Positions 36,057-46,919 of a DNA stretch of 64,000 bases are shown here, in pieces. The stretch lies in assembly GCA_009701885.1 (NCBI GenBank), contig WLJH01000008.1:1-64000 (forward strand), given 5' to 3'. The notes below the pieces were generated by a model, which ran no database searches, was not told the origin of the DNA, and was given only the letters and a program-made list of their open reading frames with translations. Source of the DNA: Actinomycetota bacterium (GTDB lineage: Bacteria; Actinomycetota; Actinomycetes; Propionibacteriales; Nocardioidaceae). The first letter of the stretch is position 1; every line of letters starts with the position of its first letter. Made by a program: the position numbers and the translations under genes.

Positions 36057-36085
36057 TTGGATCGATCCAAGAAACCGTCTAGCAT
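36057..36085 (+). promoter_or_regulatory. glgP promoter with LacI-like palindrome on the -35
   Basis: TTGGAT (36057-36062) and TAGCAT (36080-36085) are 17 bp apart; the GTG of glgP follows 7 nt later. TTGGATCGATCCAA (36057-36070) is a perfect 14-bp palindrome with a central CG, as in LacI-family operators, and covers the -35. Repression by a sugar-sensing LacI protein is inferred. Confidence 0.65.
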
Positions 36086-36092
36086 CCCGCGG

Positions 36093-38696
36093 GTGCGTGC
36101 CATCCGACGCTTCACCGTCCGCCCCGTCCTGCCGGCCGAGCTGGCGCCCCTCCACGACCTCGCGCTGAACCTGCGCTGGTCCTGGCACCCGCCGACCCAG
36201 GACGTCTTCGCCGCCGTCGACCCCGAGCGGTGGGACGCCGTGGGCCACGACCCGGTCCGGCTGCTGGGGGCCGTGGACCGTGACCGGTTCGCCGAGCTCG
36301 CCGCGGACGCCGACTTCCGGGAGCGGCTGGACGCCGCGCAGGCCGACCTGGCGGCGTACCTCGGCGCCGACCGGTGGTACCAGCGGGCCCGCGGCGAGCA
36401 GGGCGGGGAGTCCCTGCCGCGCGCGATCGGCTACTTCTCCCCGGAGTTCGGCATCACCGCGGTGCTCCCGCAGTACTCCGGCGGCCTGGGCATCCTGGCC
36501 GGCGACCACCTCAAGGCCGCCAGCGACCTGGGCGTCCCGATCATCGGGGTCGGCCTGCTCTACCGCCACGGCTACTTCAAGCAGTCGCTGTCGCGCGACG
36601 GCTGGCAGCAGGAGACCTACCCGCTGCTCGACCCCGACGAGCTGCCGATCTCGCTGCTGCGCGAGCCCAGCGGGGAGCGCACCCGGATCTCGATCACCAT
36701 GCCCGGCGGGCCCGACCTGGTCGCCCAGGTGTGGGTCGCCAGCGTCGGCAGGGTGCCGCTGCTCATGCTCGACACCGACGTGGAGGAGAACCCCGCGGCG
36801 TACGTCGAGGTGACCGACCGGCTCTACGGCGGCAACTCCGAGCACCGGCTGCGCCAGGAGCTGCTGCTCGGCGTGGGTGGCGTGAAGGCGCTGCGCGCCT
36901 ACTGCCGCATCACCGAGCACCCCGAGCCCGAGGTCTTCCACACCAACGAGGGCCACGCCGGCTTCCTCGGCCTGGAGCGGCTGCGCGAGCTGACCGTCGA
37001 CCCCGCCGGCCCCGGGCTGGACCTCGACACCGCGCTCGAGGTCGGTCGCGCCTCGACCGTCTTCACCACCCACACCCCGGTCCCGGCCGGCATCGACCGC
37101 TTCCCGCGGACGCTGGTCGAGCAGTACTTCGGCGAGGGCGGCGCCGTGCCCGGCGTCCCCCTGGACCGGGTGCTCTCCCTGGGTGCGGAGGACTACGAGG
37201 GCGGGGACCCCGGCGTCTTCAACATGGCCGTCATGGGCTTCCGGCTGGCCCAGCGCGCCAACGGCGTCTCGCTGCTGCACGGCCACGTCTCCCGCGGGAT
37301 GTTCCAGGGCCTCTGGCCGGCCTTCGACGAGGCCGAGGTGCCGATCACCTCGATCACCAACGGGGTGCACGCCCCGACCTGGGTGCCGCGCGAGGTCTAC
37401 GACCTGGCCGAGGGCGTCGGCAGCGGCGCCGACCGCGACTCCGACGACACCGACGCCTTCTGGGCGGCGGTGGACCAGATCGACGGCCGGGCCATCTGGT
37501 CGGTCAAGCGCGAGCTGCGCGAGCGGCTGGTCCAGGACGCGCGGCGCCGGCTGCGCAAGTCGTGGGCCAAGCGGGGCAGCGCCCCGGCCGAGCTGGCCTG
37601 GATCGACGAGGCTCTCGACCCCGACGTCCTGACGATCGGCTTCGCCCGCCGGGTGCCGTCGTACAAGCGGCTCACGCTGATGCTGCGCGACCCCGAGCGG
37701 CTCAAGCGTCTCCTGCTCGACCCCGAGCGCCCGGTGCAGCTCATCATCGCCGGCAAGTCCCACCCCGCCGACGACGGCGGCAAGCGGCTGATCCAGGAGA
37801 TGGTGCGCTTCGCCGACGACCCCGAGGTCCGGCACCGCATCGTCTTCCTGCCCAACTACGACATCGCCATGGCCCAGCCGCTCTACCCCGGCTGCGACGT
37901 GTGGCTCAACAACCCGCTGCGCCCCTACGAGGCGTGCGGCACCTCGGGCATGAAGGCCGCCCTCAACGGCGGCCTCAACCTGTCCATCCTCGACGGCTGG
38001 TGGGACGAGTGGTACGACGGCGGCAACGGCTGGGCCATCCCGTCGGCGGACGGGCTGGACGACCCCGACCGTCGTGACGACCTCGAGGCCGCCGCGCTCT
38101 ACGACCTGATCGAGACCCAGGTCGCCCCGCGCTTCTACGACGTCGACGGCGACGGCGTGCCGACCGCGTGGGTCGAGATGATGCGGCACACGCTGAAGTC
38201 GCTGGGCCCCAAGGTGCTCGCGACCCGGATGGTGCGCGACTACGTGCGCCGGCTCTACGCCCCGGCCGCCGGGGTGGCGCGCGCGCTCAACGACGACTAC
38301 GCCGGCGCCCGCGACCTCGCGGCCTGGAAGCAGCGGGTCCGCTCGGCCTGGTCGGGCGTGCGGGTCGAGCACGTGGAGTCCAGCGGCGTCGGGGACGCGC
38401 CCGAGGTCGGCGCGGTCATGTCGACCCGTGCCTTCGTCGCCCTGGGCGCGCTGTCGCCCGAGGACGTCGCGGTGCAGCTCGTGCACGGGCGGGCCGGCGC
38501 CGACGACGAGCTGCTCGACACCCGCACCTGCCTGCTCACGCTCGCGGAGAGCTACGAGGGCGGGCGGCACCGCTTCGACGGCGAGGTCGCGCTCGACCAC
38601 GCCGGCGCGTTCGGCTACACGGTGCGGGTCGTGCCGCGGCACGACCTGCTGGCCTCCGACGCCGAGCTCGGGGTGGTGGCGCTGCCGGCGCCGTAG
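36093..38696 (+). CDS. glgP: Alpha-glucan (glycogen) phosphorylase with DUF3417 domain
   Basis: 867 residues, GT35. It releases glucose-1-phosphate from alpha-1,4-glucans using pyridoxal phosphate. Residues ~1-110 are the DUF3417 extension (ALNLRWSWHPPTQDVFA); the barrel follows with GYFSPEFGI, HTNEGHAGFLGLERL, the glucan/phosphate site around VPSYKR, and the PLP lysine in ACGTSGMKAALNGG. The GTG at 36093 is chosen because the promoter -10 is 7 nt upstream and DUF3417 starts directly after; the frame remains open far upstream but is antisense to the protease there. Works with the glg genes around it in glycogen turnover. Confidence 0.95.
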   Translation: MRAIRRFTVRPVLPAELAPLHDLALNLRWSWHPPTQDVFAAVDPERWDAVGHDPVRLLGAVDRDRFAELAADADFRERLDAAQADLAAYLGADRWYQRARGEQGGESLPRAIGYFSPEFGITAVLPQYSGGLGILAGDHLKAASDLGVPIIGVGLLYRHGYFKQSLSRDGWQQETYPLLDPDELPISLLREPSGERTRISITMPGGPDLVAQVWVASVGRVPLLMLDTDVEENPAAYVEVTDRLYGGNSEHRLRQELLLGVGGVKALRAYCRITEHPEPEVFHTNEGHAGFLGLERLRELTVDPAGPGLDLDTALEVGRASTVFTTHTPVPAGIDRFPRTLVEQYFGEGGAVPGVPLDRVLSLGAEDYEGGDPGVFNMAVMGFRLAQRANGVSLLHGHVSRGMFQGLWPAFDEAEVPITSITNGVHAPTWVPREVYDLAEGVGSGADRDSDDTDAFWAAVDQIDGRAIWSVKRELRERLVQDARRRLRKSWAKRGSAPAELAWIDEALDPDVLTIGFARRVPSYKRLTLMLRDPERLKRLLLDPERPVQLIIAGKSHPADDGGKRLIQEMVRFADDPEVRHRIVFLPNYDIAMAQPLYPGCDVWLNNPLRPYEACGTSGMKAALNGGLNLSILDGWWDEWYDGGNGWAIPSADGLDDPDRRDDLEAAALYDLIETQVAPRFYDVDGDGVPTAWVEMMRHTLKSLGPKVLATRMVRDYVRRLYAPAAGVARALNDDYAGARDLAAWKQRVRSAWSGVRVEHVESSGVGDAPEVGAVMSTRAFVALGALSPEDVAVQLVHGRAGADDELLDTRTCLLTLAESYEGGRHRFDGEVALDHAGAFGYTVRVVPRHDLLASDAELGVVALPAP

Positions 38697-38705
38697 GGGT
38701 ACCTC

Positions 38706-40901
<2,196 letters not shown>

Positions 40902-41016
40902 GCGGGCGATCATCCCAGGGGTGGCACGATGCCGACGCAGGACCTGGCAACGATCGGGCCACGACGACCCGGTGAGCGGGTCCGGCCATCGAGGACGCGG
41001 CGAGAGGTGGAGTGTC

Positions 41017-41796
41017 ATGGGTGAGTTCGTGCGGCTGGAGGTCGCCGACGGGGTCGGCACGATCCGGCTGGACCGGCCGAAGATGAACGCGATCTCGGTC
41101 GCGGTGCAGGAGGAGCTGCGCGCCGCCGCGGCCGAGGCCACCGAGCGCGACGACGTCCGCGCCGTCGTGGTGTACGGCGGGGAGCGGGTCTTCGCCGCCG
41201 GCAACGACGTCAAGGAGATGGCCGAGATGTCCTACCAGGACATGGTCGCCCGCTCCGGCCCGCTGCAGTCCGCCGTCACCGCCATCGCCCGCATCCCCAA
41301 GCCGGTCGTCGCCGCCGTCACGGGCTACGCCCTCGGCGGCGGCTGCGAGCTGGCGCTCGCCGCGGACGTCCGGATCGCGGGGGAGAGGGCCGTGCTCGGC
41401 CAGCCGGAGACCCTGCTCGGGATCATCCCCGGCGCCGGCGGCACCCAGCGCCTCGCGCGTCTGGTCGGCCCCAGCAAGGCCAAGGACCTCATCTTCACCG
41501 GCCGCTTCGTCAAGGCCGACGAGGCACTGGCCATGGGCCTGGTCGACCGGGTCGTCCCCGATGCCGACGTCTACACCGAGGCCGTCGCCTGGGCCGCCCA
41601 GTTCAGCGGCGCCGCCGCGCTCGCCCTGCGGGCGGCCAAGGAGTGCGTCGACCGCGGCCTCGAGACCGACATCGAGACCGGGCTGGAGATCGAGCGCATG
41701 CAGTTCGCGGCGCTCTTCGCCACCGAGGACCGTGGGGCCGGTATGCGATCCTTCGTGGAGAGCGGTCCGGGCAAGGCGACCTTCACGGGACGGTAG
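41017..41796 (+). CDS. Enoyl-CoA hydratase (crotonase)
   Basis: 259 residues. It hydrates trans-2-enoyl-CoA to 3-hydroxyacyl-CoA and with the dehydrogenase at 6395 and thiolase at 18712 would complete a beta-oxidation or crotonyl-CoA set. Oxyanion and acid/base residues are present: AAGNDVKEM, Glu in GGGCELALAADVRI and Glu in QPETLLGIIPGAGGTQRL. GGAG precedes the ATG by 4 nt. The upstream frame is open but overlaps glgX antisense. etfBA lie downstream after one small membrane protein gene. Confidence 0.92.
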   Translation: MGEFVRLEVADGVGTIRLDRPKMNAISVAVQEELRAAAAEATERDDVRAVVVYGGERVFAAGNDVKEMAEMSYQDMVARSGPLQSAVTAIARIPKPVVAAVTGYALGGGCELALAADVRIAGERAVLGQPETLLGIIPGAGGTQRLARLVGPSKAKDLIFTGRFVKADEALAMGLVDRVVPDADVYTEAVAWAAQFSGAAALALRAAKECVDRGLETDIETGLEIERMQFAALFATEDRGAGMRSFVESGPGKATFTGR

Positions 41797-41805
41797 GGGC
41801 AACGG

Positions 41806-42357
41806 ATGGGCATCAGGGACAGGTTCTCCTCCGCACGTGCGGGCGGGGCCTCGGAGGTGGAGCCGGCGGCGGAGCCTGTCGTCGAGCCGGTGGTGACCGA
41901 GCCTGCTGCGCCTGCCGCTGCCGCCGCGCCTGCTGCTGCGCCCGCGAAGGCGCCGAAGCCCGCCAAGCCCCCGAGGGCCGCCAAGCCCGCCACGGCCGAG
42001 AAGGCGGCCAAGGCCGAGAAGCCGGCCAAGGCGTCGCGGGAGCGCGCCGACCTGACGATCTGGCGCACCCGCGTCTCGCAGCTGCTGTGGACCGCGTTCG
42101 TGCTGCTCGCCCTGGTGCTGGCGGTGGCGGCCCTGCTGGTCGCGATCGACGCCAACGAGGACAACGGCCTGGTGGACTTCGTGCTCCGGGCCGCCGACGC
42201 CGTCGACCTGGGGGTCTTCTCCCGGGAGAACGGCGTGCGGGAGTTCACCGGCGACAACGCCGAGACCAAGAACGCCCTGTTCAACTGGGGTCTCGGCGCC
42301 GTCGTCTACCTGCTGCTCGGCCGCCTGGTCGAGCGGCTCGTGCGCCCGGGTCGCTGA
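41806..42357 (+). CDS. Hypothetical membrane protein with Ala/Pro/Lys-rich N-terminus
   Basis: 183 residues; no family recognised. Residues 1-80 are low-complexity, acidic then Lys/Ala/Pro-rich (PKPAKPPRAAKPATAEKAAKAEKPAK), likely disordered and possibly nucleic-acid or envelope interacting. A membrane helix follows (LLWTAFVLLALVLAVAALLVAI), then a ~35-residue extracytoplasmic segment (DLGVFSRENGVREFTGDNAETKNALFNW, not fully shown) and a second hydrophobic segment (GLGAVVYLLLGRLVERLV). Starts 9 nt after the crotonase stop, probably the same transcript. No function assigned. Confidence 0.7.
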   Translation: MGIRDRFSSARAGGASEVEPAAEPVVEPVVTEPAAPAAAAAPAAAPAKAPKPAKPPRAAKPATAEKAAKAEKPAKASRERADLTIWRTRVSQLLWTAFVLLALVLAVAALLVAIDANEDNGLVDFVLRAADAVDLGVFSRENGVREFTGDNAETKNALFNWGLGAVVYLLLGRLVERLVRPGR

Positions 42358-42441
42358 CCCGCGCGCACCTGCTCGACGCGGGTGCCCGGCCCTGTGGGGG
42401 CCACCCCCGGCGGGTGTGAGAAAGCCAACCGTAAACGCCAG

Positions 42442-42470
42442 TTACATCGTCTGGATCGCGCGGGTAGCCT
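42442..42470 (+). promoter_or_regulatory. Promoter of etfBA (TTACAT-17-TAGCCT)
   Basis: TTACAT (42442-42447) and TAGCCT (42465-42470) are 17 bp apart, about 50 bp before the etfB ATG. The transcript would have a leader of ~45 nt with an AGGAGG-like site. Confidence 0.55.
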
Positions 42471-42519
42471 CGCGATCGACCCCGAGTGCACAGGAGGGGC
42501 CCTGACGGGCCGACCCACC

Positions 42520-43323
42520 ATGAACATTGTCGTCTGTGTGAAGTACGTCCCCGACGCCACCGCCGACCGGCGGTTCGAGTCGGACAACACCGTGGACCGC
42601 GTCGGCGTCGACGGCCTGCTGTCGGAGCTCGACGAGTACGCCGTCGAGCAGGCGCTCCAGCTCAAGGAGAAGGCCGGCGACGACACCGAGGTCACCGCGC
42701 TCTGCATCGGCCCCGAGAAGGCGGTCGACGCCGTCCGCAAGGCCCTGCAGATGGGTGCCGACAAGGGCATCCTCGTCTCTGACGAGGCCATCGCCGGCTC
42801 CGACTACCTCGGCACCTCGCTCGTGCTGGCCGAGGCCGTCAAGAAGATCGGTCAGGACCTGGGGAAGAGCCCCGACATCGTCATGTGCGGCATGGCCTCC
42901 ACCGACGCCTCCGGCTCGGTCGTCCCGGCGATGCTCGCCGAGCGCCTCGACCTGCCGCAGGTCACCTTCGCCGCCGTGATCGAGACCCAGGGCGACCAGG
43001 TGCGGATCAAGCGCGACGGCGACACCGCGACCGAGGTCATCGGCGCCACCATGCCGATCGTCATGTCGGTCACCGACCAGACCGGCGAGGCGCGCTACCC
43101 CTCCTTCAAGGGCATCATGGCCGCGAAGAAGAAGCCGCTCGAGACCTGGACCCTGGCCGACCTGGGCGTCGACGCCGAGCTCGTGGGCCTCACCGCCGCA
43201 ACCAGCGCCGTCGAGGAGGCCTCGGAGCGCCCGCCGCGCACCGCCGGCGAGATCGTCACCGACGAGGACGGCTCCGGCGCGACCGCGCTGACCGAGTTCC
43301 TCGCGTCGAAGAAGTTCATCTGA
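42520..43323 (+). CDS. etfB: Electron transfer flavoprotein beta subunit
   Basis: 267 residues. With EtfA it carries electrons from acyl-CoA dehydrogenases to the ETF:quinone oxidoreductase. Family features: NIVVCVKYVPDA at the N-terminus, ALQLKEKAG, DADKGILVSDE-type AMP loop region and VPAMLAERLDLPQVTF. The AGGAGG ribosome-binding sequence sits about 22 nt before the ATG, an unusually long spacer; an in-frame CTG at 42502 would have ideal spacing, but family N-termini fit the ATG. Encoded with etfA, 30 bp downstream. Confidence 0.93.
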   Translation: MNIVVCVKYVPDATADRRFESDNTVDRVGVDGLLSELDEYAVEQALQLKEKAGDDTEVTALCIGPEKAVDAVRKALQMGADKGILVSDEAIAGSDYLGTSLVLAEAVKKIGQDLGKSPDIVMCGMASTDASGSVVPAMLAERLDLPQVTFAAVIETQGDQVRIKRDGDTATEVIGATMPIVMSVTDQTGEARYPSFKGIMAAKKKPLETWTLADLGVDAELVGLTAATSAVEEASERPPRTAGEIVTDEDGSGATALTEFLASKKFI

Positions 43324-43353
43324 GCCGGGCTCGGATAGGAGAGGAACACACAC

Positions 43354-44301
43354 ATGTCTGAGGTCCTGGTCGTCGTCGACCACGTCGACGGAGCAGTTCG
43401 CAAGCCCACCCTCGAGCTGCTGGCCCTGGCCAAGCGGCTCGGCACGCCCTCTGCCGTCCACTTCGGCTCCGCCGACAGTGCGATCGTCGAGAAGCTGAAG
43501 GCGTTCGGCGCCGAGAAGATCTACGTCGTCGACGACAGCGAGATCAAGGGATACCTGGTGGCCCCGAAGGCCGAGGCGCTGCAGCAGCTGGTGGAGAAGA
43601 CCTCCCCGGCCGCCGTGCTCATCGTCTCCGGCTACGAGGGCAAGGAGATCGCCGGCCGCCTCGCGGTCAAGACGGGCTCGGGGATCATCACCGACGCCGT
43701 CGACATCGAGGACGGCGGCGTGACCACGCAGTCGGTCTTCGCCGGCAACTACTCGGTGAAGTCCAAGGTCACCAAGGGCACCCCGATCATCACGGTCAAG
43801 CCCAACTCCGCCGCTCCGGAGGAGACCCCCGGTGCCGGTGAGGTCGAGGAGTTCGCCGCGACCATCTCCGACTCCGCCAAGAAGGCCCAGATCGTCGCCT
43901 CGCAGCCGCGCAAGGCCAGCGGTCGTCCCGAGCTGACCGAGGCCGCCATCGTCGTCTCCGGCGGTCGTGGCACCGGTGGCGACTTCTCGGCCGTCGAGGG
44001 CCTCGCCGACGCGCTCGGTGCCGCTGTCGGCGCCTCGCGCGCCGCCGTGGACTCGGGCTGGATGCCGCACAGCTTCCAGGTCGGCCAGACCGGCAAGGTC
44101 GTCTCGCCGCAGCTCTACGTCGCCAACGGCATCTCGGGTGCGATCCAGCACCGCGCCGGCATGCAGACCGCCAAGACCATCGTGGCGGTCAACAAGGACG
44201 AGGAGGCGCCGATCTTCGAGCTCGTCGACTTCGGCGTCGTCGGCGACCTGCAGACCGTGCTGCCCGCCGCCACCGAGCAGATCGAGAAGCGCAAGAACTG
44301 A
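43354..44301 (+). CDS. etfA: Electron transfer flavoprotein alpha subunit
   Basis: 315 residues. It binds FAD and pairs with EtfB. The C-terminal FAD domain is clear: VVSGGRGTGGDFSAVEGLADALGAA, AAVDSGWMPHSFQVGQTGKVVSPQLYVANGISGAIQH-type segment and IVAVNKDEEAPIFELVDFGVVGDL. AGGAGAGG precedes the ATG. Two hairpins terminate the transcript just after the stop. Function is standard and essential for acyl-CoA oxidation, including methylsuccinyl-CoA dehydrogenase of the EMC pathway (not in this window). Confidence 0.95.
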   Translation: MSEVLVVVDHVDGAVRKPTLELLALAKRLGTPSAVHFGSADSAIVEKLKAFGAEKIYVVDDSEIKGYLVAPKAEALQQLVEKTSPAAVLIVSGYEGKEIAGRLAVKTGSGIITDAVDIEDGGVTTQSVFAGNYSVKSKVTKGTPIITVKPNSAAPEETPGAGEVEEFAATISDSAKKAQIVASQPRKASGRPELTEAAIVVSGGRGTGGDFSAVEGLADALGAAVGASRAAVDSGWMPHSFQVGQTGKVVSPQLYVANGISGAIQHRAGMQTAKTIVAVNKDEEAPIFELVDFGVVGDLQTVLPAATEQIEKRKN

Positions 44302-44357
44302 TCGAGGACGCCCCCGTCCTCGAGGCGAGCCCCGACGGTCCTCGGACCGTCGGGGCT
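44302..44357 (+). terminator. Two consecutive hairpins after etfA
   Basis: TCGAGGAC/GTCCTCGA (44302-44323, 8-bp arms, 6-nt loop) is followed by AGCCCCGACGGTCC and its exact complement (44328-44341 and 44344-44357). Position directly after etfA indicates a strong terminator. Confidence 0.8.
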
Positions 44358-44375
44358 TCGTCGTGCTCCGAGTCC

Positions 44376-44381
44376 TAGGCT
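44376..44381 (+). promoter_or_regulatory. -10 box TAGGCT, leaderless start of proA
   Basis: TAGGCT ends 7 nt before the ATG at 44389. Confidence 0.55.
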
Positions 44382-44388
44382 CTCGGCC

Positions 44389-45648
44389 ATGACCACCTCC
44401 ACCACCGAGCAGGACGTGCTGGCGCTGGCCCAGCGGGCGCGGGCGGCGAGCCTGGGCCTGGCCCTGGCCACGCGGGCGCAGAAGGACGCGGCGCTGCTGG
44501 CGATGGCCGAGGCGCTGCTGGCCGCGCAGGAGCGGGTGCTGGCCGCCAACGCCGAGGACGTCGCGCGCGCCGAGGCGGCGGGTACGCCGGAGGGGATCGT
44601 CGACCGGCTGCGGCTGACCCCGCCGCGCCTCGAGGGCATGGCCCAGGGGCTGCGCGACGTCGCGGCGCTGCCGGACCCGGTGGGGGAGGTCGTGCGCGGT
44701 TCGACGCTGGCCAACGGGCTGGAGCTGCGCCAGGTGCGGGTGCCCTTCGGGGTGGTCGGGATGATCTACGAGGCCCGGCCCAACGTGACCGCCGACGCCG
44801 CGGGGATCTGCCTGAAGTCCGGCAACGCCGTGCTGCTGCGGGGCTCGTCCAGCGCGGCGGCCAGCAACGCCGCCATCGTCGAGGTGCTGCGCGGTGCGGC
44901 CGAGGACGCCGGCCTGGGGGCCGACGTCGTGCAGCTGGTGCCGGCGGACTCCCACGACACCGTCAAGGCGCTGATGCGGGCGCGCGGGGCGGTCGACGTG
45001 CTCATCCCGCGCGGGGGCGCGGGTCTGATCCGCGCGGTGGTCGAGGAGTCGACGGTTCCGGTGATCGAGACCGGCGTCGGCAACTGCCACGTCTACGTCG
45101 ACGCCGCGGCCGACCTCGACAAGGCGCTCGCCATCGTGGTCAACGCCAAGACCCACCGCCCCAGCGTGTGCAACGCCGCCGAGTCGCTGCTGGTGCACGC
45201 CGACGTCGCCGAGCAGTTCCTGCCGCGGGTGGTGGAGGCGCTGCAGCGCGAGGGCGTCACGATCCACGGCGACGCGTACTTCGCGGCGTACGACGGGGTG
45301 GTGGCCGCGACCGAGGAGGACTGGGACAGCGAGTACCTCTCCCTCGACCTCGCCGCCCGCGTCGTGCCCTCGCTCGACGAGGCGCTCGCACACGTGCGCC
45401 GCCACTCCAGCCAGCACAGCGAGGCGATCGTGACCGAGGACCAGGCCGCCGCGCGGCGCTGGGTCGCCGCCGTCGACGCCGCAGCCGTGCTGGTCAACGC
45501 CAGCACCCGGTTCACCGACGGCGGGGAGTTCGGCTTCGGTGCCGAGATCGGGATCAGCACCCAGAAGCTGCACGCCCGCGGGCCGATGGGACTGCCGGAG
45601 ATGACCTCGACCAAGTACGTCGTCACCGGGGACGGCCACGTGCGCTGA
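44389..45648 (+). CDS. proA: Gamma-glutamyl phosphate reductase
   Basis: 419 residues, full length. It reduces gamma-glutamyl phosphate to glutamate-5-semialdehyde with NADPH in proline synthesis. Features: [26 protein letters not shown] NADPH segment near residue 115, the catalytic Cys in [27 protein letters not shown] and the C-terminal [14 protein letters not shown]. proB is not in the window. Own leaderless promoter between etfA terminator and ATG. Neighbouring small gene and nadD follow on the same strand. Confidence 0.95.
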   Translation: MTTSTTEQDVLALAQRARAASLGLALATRAQKDAALLAMAEALLAAQERVLAANAEDVARAEAAGTPEGIVDRLRLTPPRLEGMAQGLRDVAALPDPVGEVVRGSTLANGLELRQVRVPFGVVGMIYEARPNVTADAAGICLKSGNAVLLRGSSSAAASNAAIVEVLRGAAEDAGLGADVVQLVPADSHDTVKALMRARGAVDVLIPRGGAGLIRAVVEESTVPVIETGVGNCHVYVDAAADLDKALAIVVNAKTHRPSVCNAAESLLVHADVAEQFLPRVVEALQREGVTIHGDAYFAAYDGVVAATEEDWDSEYLSLDLAARVVPSLDEALAHVRRHSSQHSEAIVTEDQAAARRWVAAVDAAAVLVNASTRFTDGGEFGFGAEIGISTQKLHARGPMGLPEMTSTKYVVTGDGHVR

Positions 45649-45689
45649 GCGGGCCGCGGACCACTGACCGGTCCCGTGCGGCAGCCCGC

Positions 45690-45695
45690 TAGGAT
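45690..45695 (+). promoter_or_regulatory. -10 box TAGGAT, leaderless start of small gene
   Basis: TAGGAT ends 6 nt before the ATG at 45702. Confidence 0.5.
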
Positions 45696-45701
45696 CGGGG
45701 C

Positions 45702-45851
45702 ATGCACGCGCTCACGATCCTGGCCACGGAGGCCGAGGAGCACTCCCTCAACATGACCCTCTCGTGGGGCATCGGCTTCCTGACGCTGGGCATCCTCATG
45801 GGCCTGCTCTTCGCGCTCCTCGCCTTCGGCGGCGGCCGCGAGCACAGCTGA
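45702..45851 (+). CDS. 49-residue single-pass membrane peptide before nadD
   Basis: A small gene: [20 protein letters not shown], then one membrane helix ([20 protein letters not shown], residues ~21-40) and a short tail GGGREHS. It has its own -10 box at leaderless distance. It lies 51 bp after proA and 70 bp before the nadD ATG, and the nadD frame stays open through its 3' end, so it may be the first gene of the nadD operon or a translated leader. Function unknown. Confidence 0.6.
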   Translation: MHALTILATEAEEHSLNMTLSWGIGFLTLGILMGLLFALLAFGGGREHS

Positions 45852-45921
45852 GCCCCTGCCGGCCACCGACCTGGCCGGTGACGCGGGGAGCACGCAGCCG
45901 CCCCGACGTCGTGTCGGCGTC

Positions 45922-46551
45922 ATGGGGGGCACCTTCGACCCCGTGCACCACGGCCACCTCGTGGCGGCCTCGGAGGTCCGGCACCAGCTCGACCTCGACG
46001 AGGTCGTCTTCGTGCCCACCGGCGACCCCTGGCAGAAGGCGGGGCGCGACGTCGCGCCCGCCGAGCACCGTTACCTCATGACCGTGGTGGCCACCGCCTC
46101 GAACCCGCGCTTCACCGTGAGCCGGGTCGACATCGACCGACCCGGGCGCACCTACACCGTCGACACCCTGCGCGACCTCGCGGCCCAGCTGCCCGACGCA
46201 GAGCTCTTCTTCATCACCGGTGCCGACGCGCTGGCCGACATCTTCACCTGGCGCGACCACGAGGAGCTCTTCGAACTCGCGCGGTTCGTCGGCGTGACCC
46301 GGCCCGGCTACGAGATGGACCCGGCCGTGCTGGCCGCCATCCCGGCCGACCGCGTGACCATGCTGGAGATCCCCGCCCTGGCGATCTCGTCCTCCGACGT
46401 GCGCCGACGCCGCCGGCGCGGGGAGCCCGTGTGGTACCTCGTGCCCGACGGTGTGGTGCAGTACCTCGTCAAGCACGACCTCTACCCGTCCGGGCCGGAG
46501 GGGGCGCCCGCCCCCGTGACCGAGCGCCGGGCAGACCCTGGAGCACCATGA
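45922..46551 (+). CDS. nadD: Nicotinate-nucleotide adenylyltransferase
   Basis: 209 residues. It adenylylates nicotinate mononucleotide with ATP in NAD synthesis. Motifs: [12 protein letters not shown] (nucleotidyltransferase HxGH) and ISSSDVRRR near residue 153. The first ATG or GTG in frame is this one, which would start the protein at its first strand; relatives usually have 5-10 residues before it. The frame runs open upstream (Arg-Arg-Arg-Val-Gly-Val before the Met), so a CTG start such as 45856 or 45871 is possible. Its stop overlaps the rsfS ATG (ATGA). Confidence 0.9.
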   Translation: MGGTFDPVHHGHLVAASEVRHQLDLDEVVFVPTGDPWQKAGRDVAPAEHRYLMTVVATASNPRFTVSRVDIDRPGRTYTVDTLRDLAAQLPDAELFFITGADALADIFTWRDHEELFELARFVGVTRPGYEMDPAVLAAIPADRVTMLEIPALAISSSDVRRRRRRGEPVWYLVPDGVVQYLVKHDLYPSGPEGAPAPVTERRADPGAP

Positions 46552-46919
46552 CCGCCACCGACCACGCCGTCGAGCTCGTCGTCGCCGGCGCCCGCGCCGC
46601 GAGCGACAAGAAGGGCGAGCAGATCATCGCCTTCGACGTCTCCGAGCAGCTGGCCATCACCGACGCCTTCCTGCTCGTCTCGGCCTCCAACGAGCGCCAG
46701 GTGGGCGCCATCGTGGACGCCGTCGAGGACGCTCTGCGCGAGGTCGGCGCCAAGCCGATCCGTCGGGAGGGCCAGCGCGACGGGCGCTGGGTGCTGCTGG
46801 ACTACGGCGAGATCGTCGTCCACGTCCAGCACGAGGAGGAGCGGCAGTTCTACGCCCTGGAGCGGCTGTGGCGCGACTGCCCGGCCATCGCCCTGCCGGA
46901 GGACGTCACCCGCTCGTGA
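46548..46919 (+). CDS. rsfS: Ribosome silencing factor RsfS
   Basis: 123 residues, the standard size. It binds ribosomal protein uL14 and blocks subunit joining in slow growth. Sequence pattern: [57 protein letters not shown] and [10 protein letters not shown] at the end. ATG overlaps the nadD stop by four bases, and its stop overlaps the phosphatase GTG, so the three are one operon, the order also known in Mycobacterium tuberculosis. Confidence 0.94.
   Translation: MTATDHAVELVVAGARAASDKKGEQIIAFDVSEQLAITDAFLLVSASNERQVGAIVDAVEDALREVGAKPIRREGQRDGRWVLLDYGEIVVHVQHEEERQFYALERLWRDCPAIALPEDVTRS

Noticed and set aside
33039..36092. Open frame running into glgP from far upstream
   Set aside because: This part is antisense to the M36 protease and has no family similarity; glgP is supported at 36093 by DUF3417 and a promoter.
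42442..45639. Very long open frame on the minus strand opposite etfB, etfA and proA
   Set aside because: It is antisense to three genes with clear family motifs; its composition (His, Asp, Arg, Gly, Val-rich, no motifs) is the usual shadow in high-GC DNA.
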